Shown: in pieces, positions 22,391 to 33,331 of the stretch
Numbering within the stretch: the stretch's first letter is position 1
Layout of the letters: each line of letters opens with the position of its first letter
NCBI GenBank assembly: GCA_030323885.1
Contig: JASIRB010004049.1
Span: 112,011-176,010, forward strand
Length of the DNA stretch: 64,000 nt
Direction: 5' to 3'
DNA from: Branchipolynoe longqiensis
Lineage: Eukaryota > Annelida > Polychaeta > Phyllodocida > Polynoidae
Notes under the pieces: generated by a model
Told to the model about the DNA's origin: nothing
Seen by the model: the letters and a program-made list of their open reading frames with translations, nothing else
Databases searched by the model: none
Translations under genes and position numbers: made by a program

Positions 22391-23524
22391 TTATTTTTTT
22401 GGTTTAGATTTGATAACTGTAGTTTGCTTAGTTGAAGCCTTAGCCTTGGGCGCACGGTGCTGGAGATGGCGTTCACAAAGGACAATTTCCCCGTTGACAT
22501 CCCATTTAGTAATGTAAGGGCAGAGCGACGTCGACCCAGATTGATAGTTATAAGGACCGATGATGGCAGTGTTATAAGTAATGTGCTTCCCCTTGTGTCC
22601 AGCAAAGTTCCCATCCTTTCCGGTCTGGTGCACAGCAAGGATCGTGTTGGTGGCATCAACAACGCAGACTCTGTTCCGGATCGCCTGGGCGACGAGGTAG
22701 TTGTCGTAGGCAGGCACCCCGATGACAATATCCTTGATGGTGTGCCAGGGGAACAGCTCCGGCTTGCTGATGAAGAAGTAGTCCTCTGCGATGGGAGAGA
22801 ACAGGCTCCCATTCCGAGACAGTTGGATAACTGTCCTCCTCTTGGAGAGCATCAGCGAAGACTTCTCATCGATTGCAACGTTCATTCTTTGCCCAATGAC
22901 CAGAGTCGAATTGAACCTTCCGTGGCTCATGTATTGCGAGACCTTGTTCAGGGTCAGCACTAGGCCATCGGTGAAGAGGATATCACCATTGCAGTAGCCA
23001 TAGAAGGTGCTGTTCGGGAAGAGCATCTTTGCAAGGCGGTACATGTCCTTGAAGAAGGGTGGACCTGTTCCCTTGAGAATTCGTGATAATGGATGCACCT
23101 TCCAGCCATGCTGGTGTGCCAGCTTCGCAAGCTCGCTACCCATGGAGAGGTTCCCGAAGAAGATGGGCTGGATTAGTGGACTGATGGTCGCCCAGTTGAC
23201 GATGATGTTGCGGTGGATGAAGAACTTGTTTGGTTTGTCAACAAAACTTGTGAACAACACAATAAGCGTTTTCGGCGTTGTGGTGGTGGTGGCTTTCCCA
23301 GTGGAGTTGTTTACGAAGATCGACTTTGAGGTTGTGCTTACCGCATACAGATAATAAGCTAGGATGACAATATTCAAGCAGATGGAACCGCAGTAATATT
23401 GATGTATGGATCTCATTTTAAATCGGTTTGGATCGATCGGATTGATGCGACAGGTTTGTGATGCAGCAGGAACGCACTGTTGAATCTCGATTTCAAGTAA
23501 TGTGTGAATGGCAGGAATGATCAA
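22391..23524 (-). CDS. Type II membrane glycosyltransferase-like protein
   Basis: An intact 377-residue frame; the more likely start is Met37 (base 23416), just before a hydrophobic anchor (residues 43-62), as in Golgi type II proteins. The luminal part carries several N-glycosylation sequons (near residues 73, 125, 171, 205 and 238). It also carries FTSFVD, the acidic motif YCNGDILF (177-184), AEDYFF (246-251), GVPAYDNYLV and DATNTILAVHQT. I read this as a GT-A-like nucleotide-sugar transferase family expanded without introns in some invertebrates, with NGD as a DxD-like metal site. The exact family and substrate are not known to me. The basic C-terminus ends KSKPKK. AATAAA overlaps the stop codon. 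It is the only frame here with no transposon signature, and no neighbour suggests a pathway. Confidence 0.6.
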   Translation of the reverse strand: MIIPAIHTLLEIEIQQCVPAASQTCRINPIDPNRFKMRSIHQYYCGSICLNIVILAYYLYAVSTTSKSIFVNNSTGKATTTTTPKTLIVLFTSFVDKPNKFFIHRNIIVNWATISPLIQPIFFGNLSMGSELAKLAHQHGWKVHPLSRILKGTGPPFFKDMYRLAKMLFPNSTFYGYCNGDILFTDGLVLTLNKVSQYMSHGRFNSTLVIGQRMNVAIDEKSSLMLSKRRTVIQLSRNGSLFSPIAEDYFFISKPELFPWHTIKDIVIGVPAYDNYLVAQAIRNRVCVVDATNTILAVHQTGKDGNFAGHKGKHITYNTAIIGPYNYQSGSTSLCPYITKWDVNGEIVLCERHLQHRAPKAKASTKQTTVIKSKPKK

Positions 23525-23584
23525 ATATAATGATTGGTTTGTTTTATATTTAACACATCAGCAACGATGGGATAAATAAGACAC

Positions 23585-23637
23585 CATGCTCTCCCCTCTC
23601 TCTCTCTCTCTCTGTCTCTCTAACCCTCTCTCTCTTA
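23585..23637. repeat. CT-rich microsatellite
   Basis: Mostly CT dinucleotides with TGT and AACC interruptions, just upstream of the minus-strand gene at 22391-23524. Confidence 0.9.
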
Positions 23638-24004
23638 TGTGAAGAGATGGCACATTGTTGGGGCTCGCCACTGAGATTCAAGCGTCACTGAATAACTAAG
23701 GCGATGCTTGTGCTTTGATTACCGTCTGTTTTGGTTACATAGCCCACTATGCAATCCGTGGACTTCTCCTTTTCTGTAACTGGATGCTTCTGAACGTGAC
23801 CCATATCAATAGTCGATATTTCATTGGAAGCATAAACACCAGCTCTTGTCAGTTCACCAACGTTAAACAGTGAAGAGCCTCCTCATCGGTTTATGTATCT
23901 GCAAAAGAAAATATCACCCACAATTTATTATCAGAATAAAATGCAAAAATACAATGATGTCGCTCTTACTGTCTAAACATCTACAACATCCATTCATGTT
24001 TGTT

Positions 24005-24156
24005 TTGATTGTTTGTTATTGCTTTACATCCTAGAAACATCTAAGGTCATATCAGGACGGGTACCGACTTGTGATAGTGTGCACTCATGGTTACTTTATA
24101 GTGCTGCCCCAATGGGAGACTAGGCTGCCAGCACCATGACCTGATATCCCAGCATC
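24005..24156 (-). mobile_element. SINE copy 1, cut by Gypsy-1 LTR
   Basis: Shares CATCTAAGGTCATATCA, CACTCATGG, TATAGTGCTGCCCCA and CATGACCTGATATC with copies near 51955 and 60222. It breaks off where the LTR begins at 24157. In the other copies the promoter side lies further right, so the SINE head is missing here. Confidence 0.75.
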
Positions 24157-24293
24157 TGTAAGATACGAGTCAACACCTTGAGTTCTAGTTCATGACTGAC
24201 GTTTATTGACCCGTGGTTATCCCTGGTTACGTTCCAGTCTTAGCTGGTTATCCGTGTGTCCCGGTTGACCTAAATACCTTACATCTCCCTTTC
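24157..24293 (-). repeat. Gypsy-1 3' LTR with adjacent polypurine tract
   Basis: On the minus strand it runs TGTAAGGTATTTAGG to ...GTATCTTACA (137 bp) with an AATAAA inside. It is preceded by AAAGGGAGA (plus-strand TCTCCCTTT at 24294), a polypurine tract used to prime plus-strand DNA. The TG...CA ends are standard for integrase substrates. Confidence 0.75.
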
Positions 24294-24369
24294 ATTAGTT
24301 TTATTGACTTCAATGATCTCTTAAATACCGCAACTCATTACCATAAATACAACATGCAATAAAGACAAT

Positions 24370-25040
24370 ACATCCGCAACTACACCATTCTTATAAATAC
24401 TAAAAGTTCCAATAAATATTGAATTCTGATAACGGTATATATATGCATACAGTAACATCAATAATTATAATAAATTCAAGAAATGCTATAAATACAACTA
24501 CACCATTCTTATAAATACTAAAAGTTCCAATACTATCGAATACCGAAAACGGTATAGATGCATGCAGTAATATCAATAACCAGAATAAAGACAGTAACTA
24601 TAATAAATACAATAAATACAATAACTCCACTTATTCTTATAAATATTGAAAATTCCAGTACAGTTGATAACTGTCTAGATCCTACATACTGTACAACCTT
24701 CATTAAATATCTTAATTCAATATCCTACCCCTAATCTATTTAAATACTTGTTGTACTACAACAACGTGGCAACTTTTTGATGAACTGTCGAATTACTTGT
24801 TTTGTGATGTCCGAAACGACGATTACAATTTGTATCGCTGTGTACATATACATTTGCATACAATAATTATAATAAATACAATAAATATAATAAATACACT
24901 TATTCTACTTCATCTTAATCTCTGTCGTACTACAACAACGTGGCAAATTTAGATGAACTGCCGAATTACTTATATTGTGATATCCGAAACGACGATTACA
25001 ATTTGTATCGCTGAGTACATATACATTTGCAAACAAGAAA
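24370..25040. repeat. AT-rich tandem repeats in Gypsy-1 3' UTR
   Basis: CTACACCATTCTTATAAATA occurs near 24380 and 24489. A second unit with ACTACAACAACGTGGCAA and CGAAACGACGATTACAAT occurs near 24755 and 24933 (period about 180). TAAATACAA runs link them. No coding. Confidence 0.65.
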
Positions 25041-25185
25041 TGTTATATATGATGAAATTGAGTCTAGACCATATGTGTACTGTGAATACTTAACGAGTAA
25101 CATTTAAAATATCTTATTAACACGCATACAGTCAAAATAAAGTCCCGATTATACACAGGTGTACTCATCGCCAAATTTGGTGATG

Positions 25186-25484
25186 TTATGTATCATGTGA
25201 ACTAACTGGTGGATAACCCAGTCGGTCCACCGGGCAAATGGCCCGGCCGTATCGTGTAGTATATGTATTTGTCCTTATAGGTTTTTTATGTACGACTGTT
25301 CTTGGACCAATTGTATTTGACTTGAAAATGTGTTTTCGATATCTCTTAATCATGTGGTTTTGTGAATTCAGGATAATGTCATCATATGGACCTGGTGTCT
25401 GTGCCTTGATAATTTTCCCAGATGTCCACCCACCCCTGTGATAAAGATACCATACTGTGTCTAACTTTGGGTGTTCATGTCCCA
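25186..25484 (-). pseudogene. Gypsy-1 integrase C-terminal tail
   Basis: Minus-strand frame with VWYLYHRGGWTSGKIIK, a SH3/GPY-like integrase C-terminal region. RKHIFKS and TTRYGRAICP follow, the last resembling the ends of Gypsy-3 pol (YITRYGRVVCP). It stops at 25186. The upstream part of the same protein resumes at about 30806 on the other side of the DIRS-like insertion. Confidence 0.75.
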
Positions 25485-25568
25485 CACATTCATCATTGTC
25501 GGGAATGAGCGGGGTCGCTCATTCGGACTCATTGCTGGGCACGGTGGAGAGGTGAGGCTGCCAGCGCC

Positions 25569-25620
25569 CCCCCCCCCCCCTCCCGCAGGGGACGGGGGGG
25601 GGGGGCTGGGGCGGGGCGAA
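25569..25620. repeat. Poly(C) run facing poly(G) run
   Basis: A run of about 14 C, then TCCCGCAGGGGAC, then a run of about 12 G and further G-rich sequence. The two arms could form a hairpin or quadruplex/i-motif structures, and the length is error-prone in sequencing. It lies in the 5' leader of the DIRS-like element. Confidence 0.85.
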
Positions 25621-25774
25621 GCGAACCCCAACACCTCACTCTCCCTCCACCAATCACAACCCAACCTAGCCAATCAAACCACTCCGGCGACCGGAGCCCG
25701 GCCCTACATACCACAAGCAAGTCAGTCTGCAGCACCGCCTCCGACTGACCACTACTCCAACCCATTTCTACACC

Positions 25775-28700
25775 ATGCCGCGACAGGGGTCAACCACAAA
25801 GAAGAGGGGACGTGGCCGGCCGGCCAAATCACAGGCTCAACCACCGCCACGATCATGCACCACCCTACCCATCCTACTGACGGGCGACACCCTCTCGGCG
25901 GCCGGCAGCACAAGTACCCCCCGGGACCGCCGGGCTTCCCCTCCCGGCCACCACAGCTCCAGTGACACAGACTCCGACGTCTCATACCCGGAGCCCGGCC
26001 AGAGGGAGCCACACCCGCGGGCTGCAAAACCCACCGCCGGGAAGCGCATGGAGCAAATGATACAACAAATGGAGGAGCGCATGGAGCAAAAAATGGAGGA
26101 AATGCACATCGCCATACAACTCATTGCCGGACGACAACAGGACGCGGACCACCACTCCCCACGGCACCGCGACCGCCCACGCCCCCGATCCCCGACGCCG
26201 ACGAGGGCGAGGGACCGCACCCTCTCCCCGAGGCCCGCCCAGCGGAGGCAGACCTCCCCACGACGGTGACGGGCCTCCCCCGAGCCACGGGCGGCCAGGA
26301 CCCGCTCCCCGACACCACCCCGGCGGCATCGCCGGTCCCCGTCCCAACGCGACCACAGGAGGCGGTCAAACACACCACCACGGCGCAACGGACGGGAAGC
26401 ATCCGCCTCACCAGACGGATCACCCACTAGGAGACGGGGCGACCACCACCGACACGTCATGCCCCAGCTCCATCGACCCGACAGCCCGCGCCGACACGCC
26501 AGGCGAGAGGACCGCAACCGAGATAGGGCCGAACGGGTCGACGAGCTGGACGACGACATGGATCGATACCGCGCACAATACAGGAGGATGGAAGGTAGGA
26601 GGGCCATACTCCATGATATGTTTATCACAAACCCCATAGCTAAGCCATATATGTACTTGAAGCGCCATGGCTGCAACTCAGCCGCGCAGAAATTGGCCGT
26701 ACGAAGCTCCATGACCGAGCGCGAGTATACAAGAGCATTCGTAGCACTGCTGGCGGACCATAGGGTATATAAAACGCGCGATTTCCCCCACATGTTCGAC
26801 CATCTCAGGTGCATTACCGATGACTGTGCCCTCAAACCATGGGCCGCCGTCCGGGAGTGGTCACAGAACGTATTTGACATGGTAGAGAGGGACACATTCG
26901 CATGGCACGAGAGACAGGAGATCCAGAATGACAGGGCGAATTTTGTGTCCACTAATGGCCACAACCCCACCCCCACCACGGACGAACGCACGTCCGACAG
27001 AGCCCACACAGACAAGGCCGGGAGGGGACGGATCGAGGCCGAGGCCCACGAGCGCCCATGCACGGTCTACAACTCTACGAGACGATGCAGCCAGAAACAA
27101 CACCACCAGGATGGCCCACAAGACGTGGTCCATGCATGTGCCTACTGTTACAAATTGACCCAAACCTACTACGAGCATTCCGAGCAGCAATGCCGCAGGA
27201 AGACAAGGGATGCAAAAAAACTAGAAAGGGGGGGACGACACCGCATATACGGCCCGGACCCCCAGACCCCCCCTAGCACCGCCTCCCATCCAACCGACAC
27301 GGCCCACACCACCCACAGCGCTAACCAAGCCCGAGATGAAAGCAGCGACTCCCCGACACCCACCAGCCGCAACACACACACGCTAATCCGCCACCCCAAC
27401 AACAAAGGGCGCAGCCCGGGGGCGCGACACGCCACACTCACAAGCGAAAAAACGCGAGAAAGGCCACGCCAACTCACCCGAGAGACCCCAACTGCCCCAC
27501 ACACTACCGCCACAAACCAACACGACTACACAACAACAAGCCCACCCCGCATAGATACCACAGCCGACCAACAGCGCCGCAACATTGACTTCCCAAAGAT
27601 ACGCAATCACTGTCAGCACGACACAGACATACTCCCCGACAGCACAATAGACATGGCCCCCCAGGCCTTTAGCCAGCACAGACGCAATGAATGGCCCACA
27701 CCAGCCCCAGCACTGCCACCCAACATAGCAGGCATATACAGCCAAGTTAAGCGCACCGGATTACCAAACATCATGGCCGCCCGTGTACACATACCATCCG
27801 ATCTGAACGTCGACAAGTGGCGGTCCAGCCTCTCCAACTCCCATGACCACACCCAGCTAGTCGACCTCATTGACTTTGGGTTCCCATTGGGATACATGGG
27901 GCCAACCTCTGGCACGGCAGCTCAACCAAACCATCCCAGCGCGCGCCAGCATCCTGCAGCCGTCGATCAATACCTCGACAAGGAGGTGAGGTGCGGAGCC
28001 GTCTATGGCCCGTACCCAGAGCCTCCCTTCCAAGAGTGGTTCCACGTCTCCCCAATGATGTCAAGAGAGAAGGCCGACCCCAACCAGAGACGCATAATCG
28101 CCGACATGTCGTTCCCACACGACACCTCCGTAAACGCATTCATAATTAAAAATACGGCACTCGGCCACACAAGAGACCACTGCCTACCCACGGTCGACGG
28201 CTTCACGAGGGAACTAAGGGAGTCAGGCAAGGGCAGCCACATGTTCACCATGGACATAAGCAGGGCATACAAGAACTTCCGCTGATGCCCCCTCGACTGG
28301 CCCCTCCTCGGAACCTCGTGGCGCCAAAAATACTACCTCGACATATCCGTCCCCTTCGGGGCCCGCGGATCCAGCTGTCACATCCAGAGAGTCGCCGAGG
28401 CGGTCGTCTACATACTAAGAAACAAGGGAATCAACGCCACTATGTATCTAGACGACCTGATAGTGGTGGCCCCCGACCGCCCCACATCCATCCGCCACTT
28501 CCACACTACCAGGCAAATCTTCAAGGACCTCGGGCTACCCGAGGGGATCGAGAAGACCCAACCACCATCATCCAACGTCCGATGGCTCGGCATCGACATC
28601 AATGCCCCCGAGATGACCCTCACCATGCCAAGAGACAAGGTAGATGACACCATCAAGCTGGTACGAGCCATGGCCGAGAAGGAGCGTGTCACACGAAAAC

Positions 28701-28945
28701 AGCTCCAATCCATACTCGGAAAGCTCTTGCACATATCCAAGTGCGTTCCCCCAGCCAGGCTATTCGTCGGTCGCCTCCTCCACGCCTTACGGGCCATGGA
28801 AAACAATACCACCCCGATAACGGACGACATGAGGCGGGACTTAGCATGGTTCCCCGAATTCGCCCACAGCTGGAACGGCACCTCCCTCATACCCCCCAAC
28901 TACCCACACAGGCAGATCTTCGTCGACGCCTGCATGGGGGCATAG
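25775..28945 (+). pseudogene. DIRS-like gag plus reverse transcriptase polyprotein, two stops
   Basis: One frame runs from ATG 25775 (MPRQGSTTKKRGRGRPAK, an AT-hook-like GRGRP) through a coiled-coil segment (MEQMIQQMEERMEQKMEE), an Arg/Ser/Pro-rich region, a conserved gag domain (26560-27000) and a Cys/His cluster (HHQDGPQDVVHACAYCYK, about 27100-27160) that is also conserved in the copy at 42-43 kb. Reverse transcriptase follows (FTMDISRAYKNFR, VPFGARGSSC) with YLDD in MYLDDLIVV at 28442. TGA codons at 26267 and 28283 are both one C-to-T step from CGA. Coding continues through both. At about 28940 the frame shifts by one base into RNase H. Confidence 0.75.
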
Positions 28946-29390
28946 GAGGGGCCGATGACTACAACGCATATGCCGCCCAGCTGGAACACGACACACACGG
29001 CGACCCTGATAGCATCACGCAGATCGAGGCAGCCAACATCCTAATCGCCCTCCACACGCTCGTCGGACCTAGCGACGAAGGGACCCACATCGCCATCAAC
29101 TGCGATAACATGGCCGCGGTACAAGTCCTAGCCACCGGCAAAGGACACAACACCCGCCTACTACGAATAGCCAGGGCAGCCTGGATGTTCCAGGCCATAC
29201 ACAACATCCGCATCACCTACCAACACATCCCAGGAGCAATCAACGACCTGGCAGATGCTCTGAGTAGGGCGCATATCAGCGATAGCTTCCGCACTAAAGC
29301 AACAACAATATGCATCAACAACAACATTGCCCCGATATCACCACGTATACATGTATATGAACAACTTGAACCTCTTTTCTCATCCAGACC
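28936..29390 (+). pseudogene. DIRS-like RNase H segment, shifted frame
   Basis: Continues the polyprotein one base out of frame. IFVDACMG supplies the first Asp in the upstream frame, then ITQIEAANILIAL (Glu), INCDNMAAV (Asp) and NDLADALSRAHI (Asp) follow. The same frame stays open to 30048 across the recombinase, but that seems to be a by-product of very low T content. The true C-terminus probably lies near the start of the recombinase frame. Confidence 0.7.
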
Positions 29391-30355
29391 CGGCATACAC
29401 CGCACTCGCACAAGCAGCGGACGCCAGACAGCGCGAAGCGAGGGCTCCAGGGACCTGGGCCAACATGCGGACGACGGTCGCAGCATACGAACGACACTGC
29501 AAGCGCTACCGCATCTCGCCACTGGCACCGACCCCCCTCGACGTACGTTGCTGGCTCGAGGAGCTAGCGGGCCATCTGTGCCCGTCCTCAATCGCCAACT
29601 CCGCCTCCCACCTACGCCTACACTTCAGGATGGCGGAGGTCAGCACCCAGCCACTCGACCACATCACAGTGCGCATGGCCCTCGACGCGATGAGAAGATC
29701 CAAAGCACACACGCCACGGCCGTCCACCAATGTGCCCATCCCGATAATGAAAAAGGCGGTCCGCCACCTCCAGCACACACCGGAGGGCAGGGTGGTGGCA
29801 ACAGCAGTGATCATCATGTTCTTCTCAGGCGCCCGCCAGTCGGAAGTGGCCCCCAGGTCAGCGGCCACGTTCGACCCAACACGCCACACCACTATAGGGG
29901 ATGTGGCAATGGCCGGGGGACACCTGCATATCCACCAGAAGTGGGCCAAAAATATGCAAGCAACGCATCAGTTCCGAGACAGGCGCCTGGCCCCCACCGA
30001 CGACCCCCACTTCTGCCCCGTCACCTCATACAGGCAGATGATCCATGAGGCCCCCACCACCAGCCCCCGACAGCCCCTGCTAGTCTTCCCCAGTGACGGA
30101 GTCACCCTGGCCATACCATACCTGGCCAGACAATGGACCCTCGCCCAGAAGGCCACAGGCGTGCAAACCCCCTACACGCTCCATGCGATACGAAAAGCGG
30201 CGGCGACAGTAGCCTTCGCCTCCGGGAGCTCCGAACTCGAGGTGCAGCGATTCGGCGGCTGGGCATCCAACGCGCACCAACAATACATAAGCACCAGGGA
30301 CTCGCACAAGGTCAACAGAGCCCTCATAAGGGCCACACAACAACAGCACAACTAA
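29327..30355 (+). CDS. DIRS-like tyrosine recombinase, catalytic set complete
   Basis: 342-residue uninterrupted frame starting at ATG 29327. A SAM-like N-terminal core-binding region (TWANMRTTVAAYERHCKRY) is followed by the catalytic domain. FFSGARQSEVAP holds Arg, a Lys lies in HQKWAKNMQ, YTLHAIRKAAAT holds the HxxR box, and FGGWASNAHQQYIST holds the Trp/His position and the nucleophile Tyr. All expected residues are present, unlike in the Ngaro element. The start overlaps the RNase H frame. It would insert the circular DNA copy of the element without target duplication. Confidence 0.82.
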   Translation: MPRYHHVYMYMNNLNLFSHPDPAYTALAQAADARQREARAPGTWANMRTTVAAYERHCKRYRISPLAPTPLDVRCWLEELAGHLCPSSIANSASHLRLHFRMAEVSTQPLDHITVRMALDAMRRSKAHTPRPSTNVPIPIMKKAVRHLQHTPEGRVVATAVIIMFFSGARQSEVAPRSAATFDPTRHTTIGDVAMAGGHLHIHQKWAKNMQATHQFRDRRLAPTDDPHFCPVTSYRQMIHEAPTTSPRQPLLVFPSDGVTLAIPYLARQWTLAQKATGVQTPYTLHAIRKAAATVAFASGSSELEVQRFGGWASNAHQQYISTRDSHKVNRALIRATQQQHN

Positions 30356-30805
30356 AAACTATGGCTTGGCAATCTAATTGGCACAGCCAATTAAAAAACA
30401 AATCAAAACTAAATTAAAAAACATTTAGACAACGAAGTCCATTAACGACTCAATTATCAACCGCCCAATTGACAACCGCGCAATGGACAAAAACACACCT
30501 CAAAACTGCCCTTACGAGGATTATTCTATTCACCTTCACATATTCAATCGTTAATTGTACTTGTTCATCATATCTTACCTTACTTATTACTGTTCATCAT
30601 ATCTTATTACTGTTCATCATATCTTATCTTATATCTTAACTTGTCCATATGTCGCATCTCTCATCTCATGCTATTGTGTTATCACTGCATGACCTTATGT
30701 CGGCCACGGCCCGTCGTCAATCCACAATGTACATGCCCATTGCGGCCCGGGGGCCGCGACCGAATAAAAGCCATGTTTCCCCAACCAGCCTCATCGTCTT
30801 CTGTG

Positions 30806-33149
30806 CCCGTGAGAAATGGGATATGTTGTCTGTGATGCACCTCGGTTCTTTTTGGTGGTTCTGCTATCGGTCTCAAATGTGTATCTAAAGTGGGTGTTCG
30901 TGACCGGAGTTTACGGGACATCAATAATTGTGCTGGAGAAACACCAAGGCCCTGTATTGTGGTATTCCGATAATTTAATAATGCGACATTGACATGTTTT
31001 TTATCCAATACTGACTTCTTGATCATTAGTTTTATTGTTTGTACATACCTCTCCACTTGACCATTACTCTGGGGAAACATTGGATTGGAAAAAATTGGCA
31101 TGAAATCATAGTCATTTGTGAATTGTAAATACTCGGCACTGCTGAATTGTGGTCCATTGTCCGATACCACATATCTAGGTATACCATATCTACAGAACAT
31201 TTGTATCAAAGCGTTTATTATGGCCTGGCTTGTTGTAGTGGTCAATTCTACAATCTCAGGAAACTTTGTGTAGTAATCTACTATCAGCAGGAACGTTTTA
31301 TGTTCAACATAAAACAGGTCAACCCCTACTTTGTAGTATGGTATATCAACTATCTCATGGCTTATTAACGGCTCGGAATGCTGTTTATTCCGTGATTCTT
31401 GGCAAATCTGACATCTTGAAATTTTGTCCTCTATTTGACTACTCAACCCGGGCCAAAAAATGTAATCGCGTGCTAACTGCTTGCACTTGACCACTCCTAA
31501 ATGGGACTCATGTATTTTTTCTAACATCTGTTTTTGCAATGTTCTTGGAATAATAATACGGTTATCCTTCAATAATACATTATCTTGCATTGTAATGTTA
31601 TGTCTGTATGTAAAAAATGGTTTTACGTCAGGATTTAGACCCTTGTCATGTTTTGGCCACCCATTTTTTGTTAATGATATAACTTGCTGCAGTGTGTCAT
31701 CTGTTGCCATCTCCTCTCCCACTCTTTCCACACTGTCCCGCCCTATGTCGAATGCAGCAACTGTGATATCGTTGTCGAACAAGTCATCTGGTGATGTTAT
31801 TTTGGTGTGAGCCCTCGACGGCGCGTCTGCATAATACATCAGTGTGCCTTTAATATGGATTACTGTTATGTTATAATTTTGTAGCCTCATTCGCATGCAT
31901 TGCATTCTGGCGGACAGTGTATGTATAGGTTTATTCATTATAGCTACTAATGGTTTGTGGTCAGTTTGTATTGTTACTTTTTTTCCAAATATATATTCAT
32001 GGAATTTTTTACACCCAAAACAGATTGCTAACATCTCTTTTTCTATCACAGCGTAATTTGTTTGTGTTTTATCCAAAGCTTTTGAAGCCATGGCAACTGG
32101 TTTGCTTTCCTGAAACAATGTTGCCCCCAGGCCAGATTTTGAGGCATCTACTTGTAGCACAATTTCCTGTTTGACATCAAAATACTTGAGGACAGGTGCT
32201 TTTGTCAACAACTCCTTAAGTTTGTTAAATGACTTGATCTTTTCATCCTGCCAATGCCATGCAATGTCCTTGCTAAGTACTACTCTTAACGGTTTGGTCA
32301 ACTCAGCCATGTTAGGAATGAATTTACTCACATACCCAACCATCCCTAAAAATCTTTGGAGTGCTTTCTTATCACCAGGTGTGGGCATATCAATAATTGC
32401 TTGTATACATTCTTTGCTAGGCAACAGTCCCTCAGAGGTGAGTAGGTGTCCAACATAATTTACCTGTGACTGACAAATTTTAGATTTTTGGGGTTTAGTT
32501 TTAAATTGACTGCTCTAGCCCTGTCTAATACTGCTTGTAGTCGGGTGTTGTGTTCCTCAATTGTTTTGCCATAAACTGGGATGTCATCTGTGATAACATT
32601 CACACCATCTAGATCATTTAATATGTTGTTCATTTCTTTGATAAAAATGTCCCTAGCTGTCTTTATGCCAAATGGTAACCGTGTATAACGGTATCGACCC
32701 CATGGTGTGTTGAACGTGCACAACCCTCATCTAATTGAATTTGCCAGTAACCACTGTTGGTGTCTATCACTGAAAAGTACTTAGCCTCACATGTATTTGC
32801 TACTACTTCTTCTATCGTACGTGTTGGATATGGGCCTCTTAATATTGCCTTGTTTAGTTTAGTGGGATCTAAACATATCCTGATCTTCCCCGGTTTCCGT
32901 ACAATAGTGATTGAGCTCACCCATGGAGTTGGCTCTGTCTGTTTTACGATTACCTCTAAACTTAACATCCTATCCAGCTCTCTACATACATCATTGATTA
33001 TAGCATGTGGTATTCGTCTAGGAGCGTCCATTACAGGGTTTACATCTGTATCAATATGAATATGTGCATTTACTTTTATTTTACCAAGACCTTCGAACAC
33101 GTCATTATCCATTTTTATCAATTTCATAGCACTTGGCTCAGGAACTGGT
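30806..33149 (-). pseudogene. Gypsy-1 pol (protease-RT linker, RT, RNase H, integrase), frameshifted
   Basis: Minus-strand pol of the K02A2.6-like Gypsy group. RT starts near 33110 (VFEGLGKIKV, PRRIPHAI, TPWVSSITIV). The frame is lost by a small deletion near 32720 and again by a one-base loss in an A run near 32500. ITDDIPVYG keeps the catalytic Asp pair. RNase H (LQVDASKSGLGA, YAVIEKEML, QTDHKPL, YYADAPSRAH) and integrase follow, with HESHLG, CQICQ and the catalytic motifs VGVDLF, VSDNGPQF and SNGQVERY. The frame then runs into unrelated DIRS-like sequence at about 30804. Confidence 0.85.
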
Positions 33150-33302
33150 TGTTATGTATGTCGTTATCTACGGTACCTCGGCGCAGTAGCCGGGACCGGT
33201 GCAGGGTGGAGGAACCAGTGTAGTTTGTACCGCGAGGCTGAATAAAGCATTAAGTAACTAGAGCTCAACGTGCGCAGTTGTTGATCGCTTAATCACATTA
33301 CA
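33150..33302 (+). repeat. Gypsy-2 5' LTR and primer binding site
   Basis: TGTTATGTATGTCG to AATCACATTACA (153 bp) with GAATAAAGC as poly(A) signal. TGGTGTCAGACGTGG follows at once (33303-33317). The same TGGTGTCAGA opening follows the 5' LTRs of Gypsy-3 and Gypsy-4, so they probably share a primer tRNA, which I could not identify. Confidence 0.75.
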
Positions 33303-33331
33303 TGGTGTCAGACGTGGAACCTTAGACGGAC

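Larger units (their letters stand above)
25485..30804 (+). mobile_element. DIRS-like tyrosine-recombinase retrotransposon, GC- and C-rich
   Basis: Inserted in Gypsy-1 pol: the interrupted frame stops at the shared CCC near 25481-25483 on the left and resumes at about 30806 on the right, with no target duplication, as expected for recombinase integration. It carries gag-like, reverse transcriptase/RNase H and YR frames. The 3' non-coding part has three TTCATCATATCTTA units (30565-30625) and AATAAA near 30763. I could not find inverted or split direct terminal repeats, so the exact DIRS subgroup stays open. Confidence 0.8.
24157..33149 (-). mobile_element. Gypsy-1, Ty3/Gypsy element carrying a DIRS insertion
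   Basis: Minus-strand element with its 3' LTR at the left (24157-24293). Its pol frame is split: the C-terminal integrase tail lies at 25186-25484 and the rest at 30806-33149, with the DIRS-like element between. The 5' part (most of gag and the 5' LTR) is absent because the plus-strand Gypsy-2 LTR starts at 33150. The coding style matches the K02A2.6-like (Mag-type) Gypsy group seen four more times in this window. Confidence 0.8.

Noticed and set aside
22282..22963. Overlapping frames within the glycosyltransferase-like gene
   Set aside because: Shadows of the minus-strand coding frame, which alone shows conserved motifs and a membrane anchor.
24370..25040. CRISPR-like spaced repeats
   Set aside because: Only two units each, long and AT-rich, inside a Gypsy 3' UTR in a eukaryotic setting.
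25837..27063. Long minus-strand open frame of 408 codons
   Set aside because: It lies opposite the DIRS-like gag in C-rich, T-poor DNA where stops are rare; composition is Arg/Ser/Trp-rich and shows no motif, while the plus strand has homologous gag in two copies.
28741..30048. 435-codon plus-strand frame spanning RNase H and the recombinase
   Set aside because: Only its RNase H part is real; the rest overlaps the recombinase in another frame and is open because of base composition.
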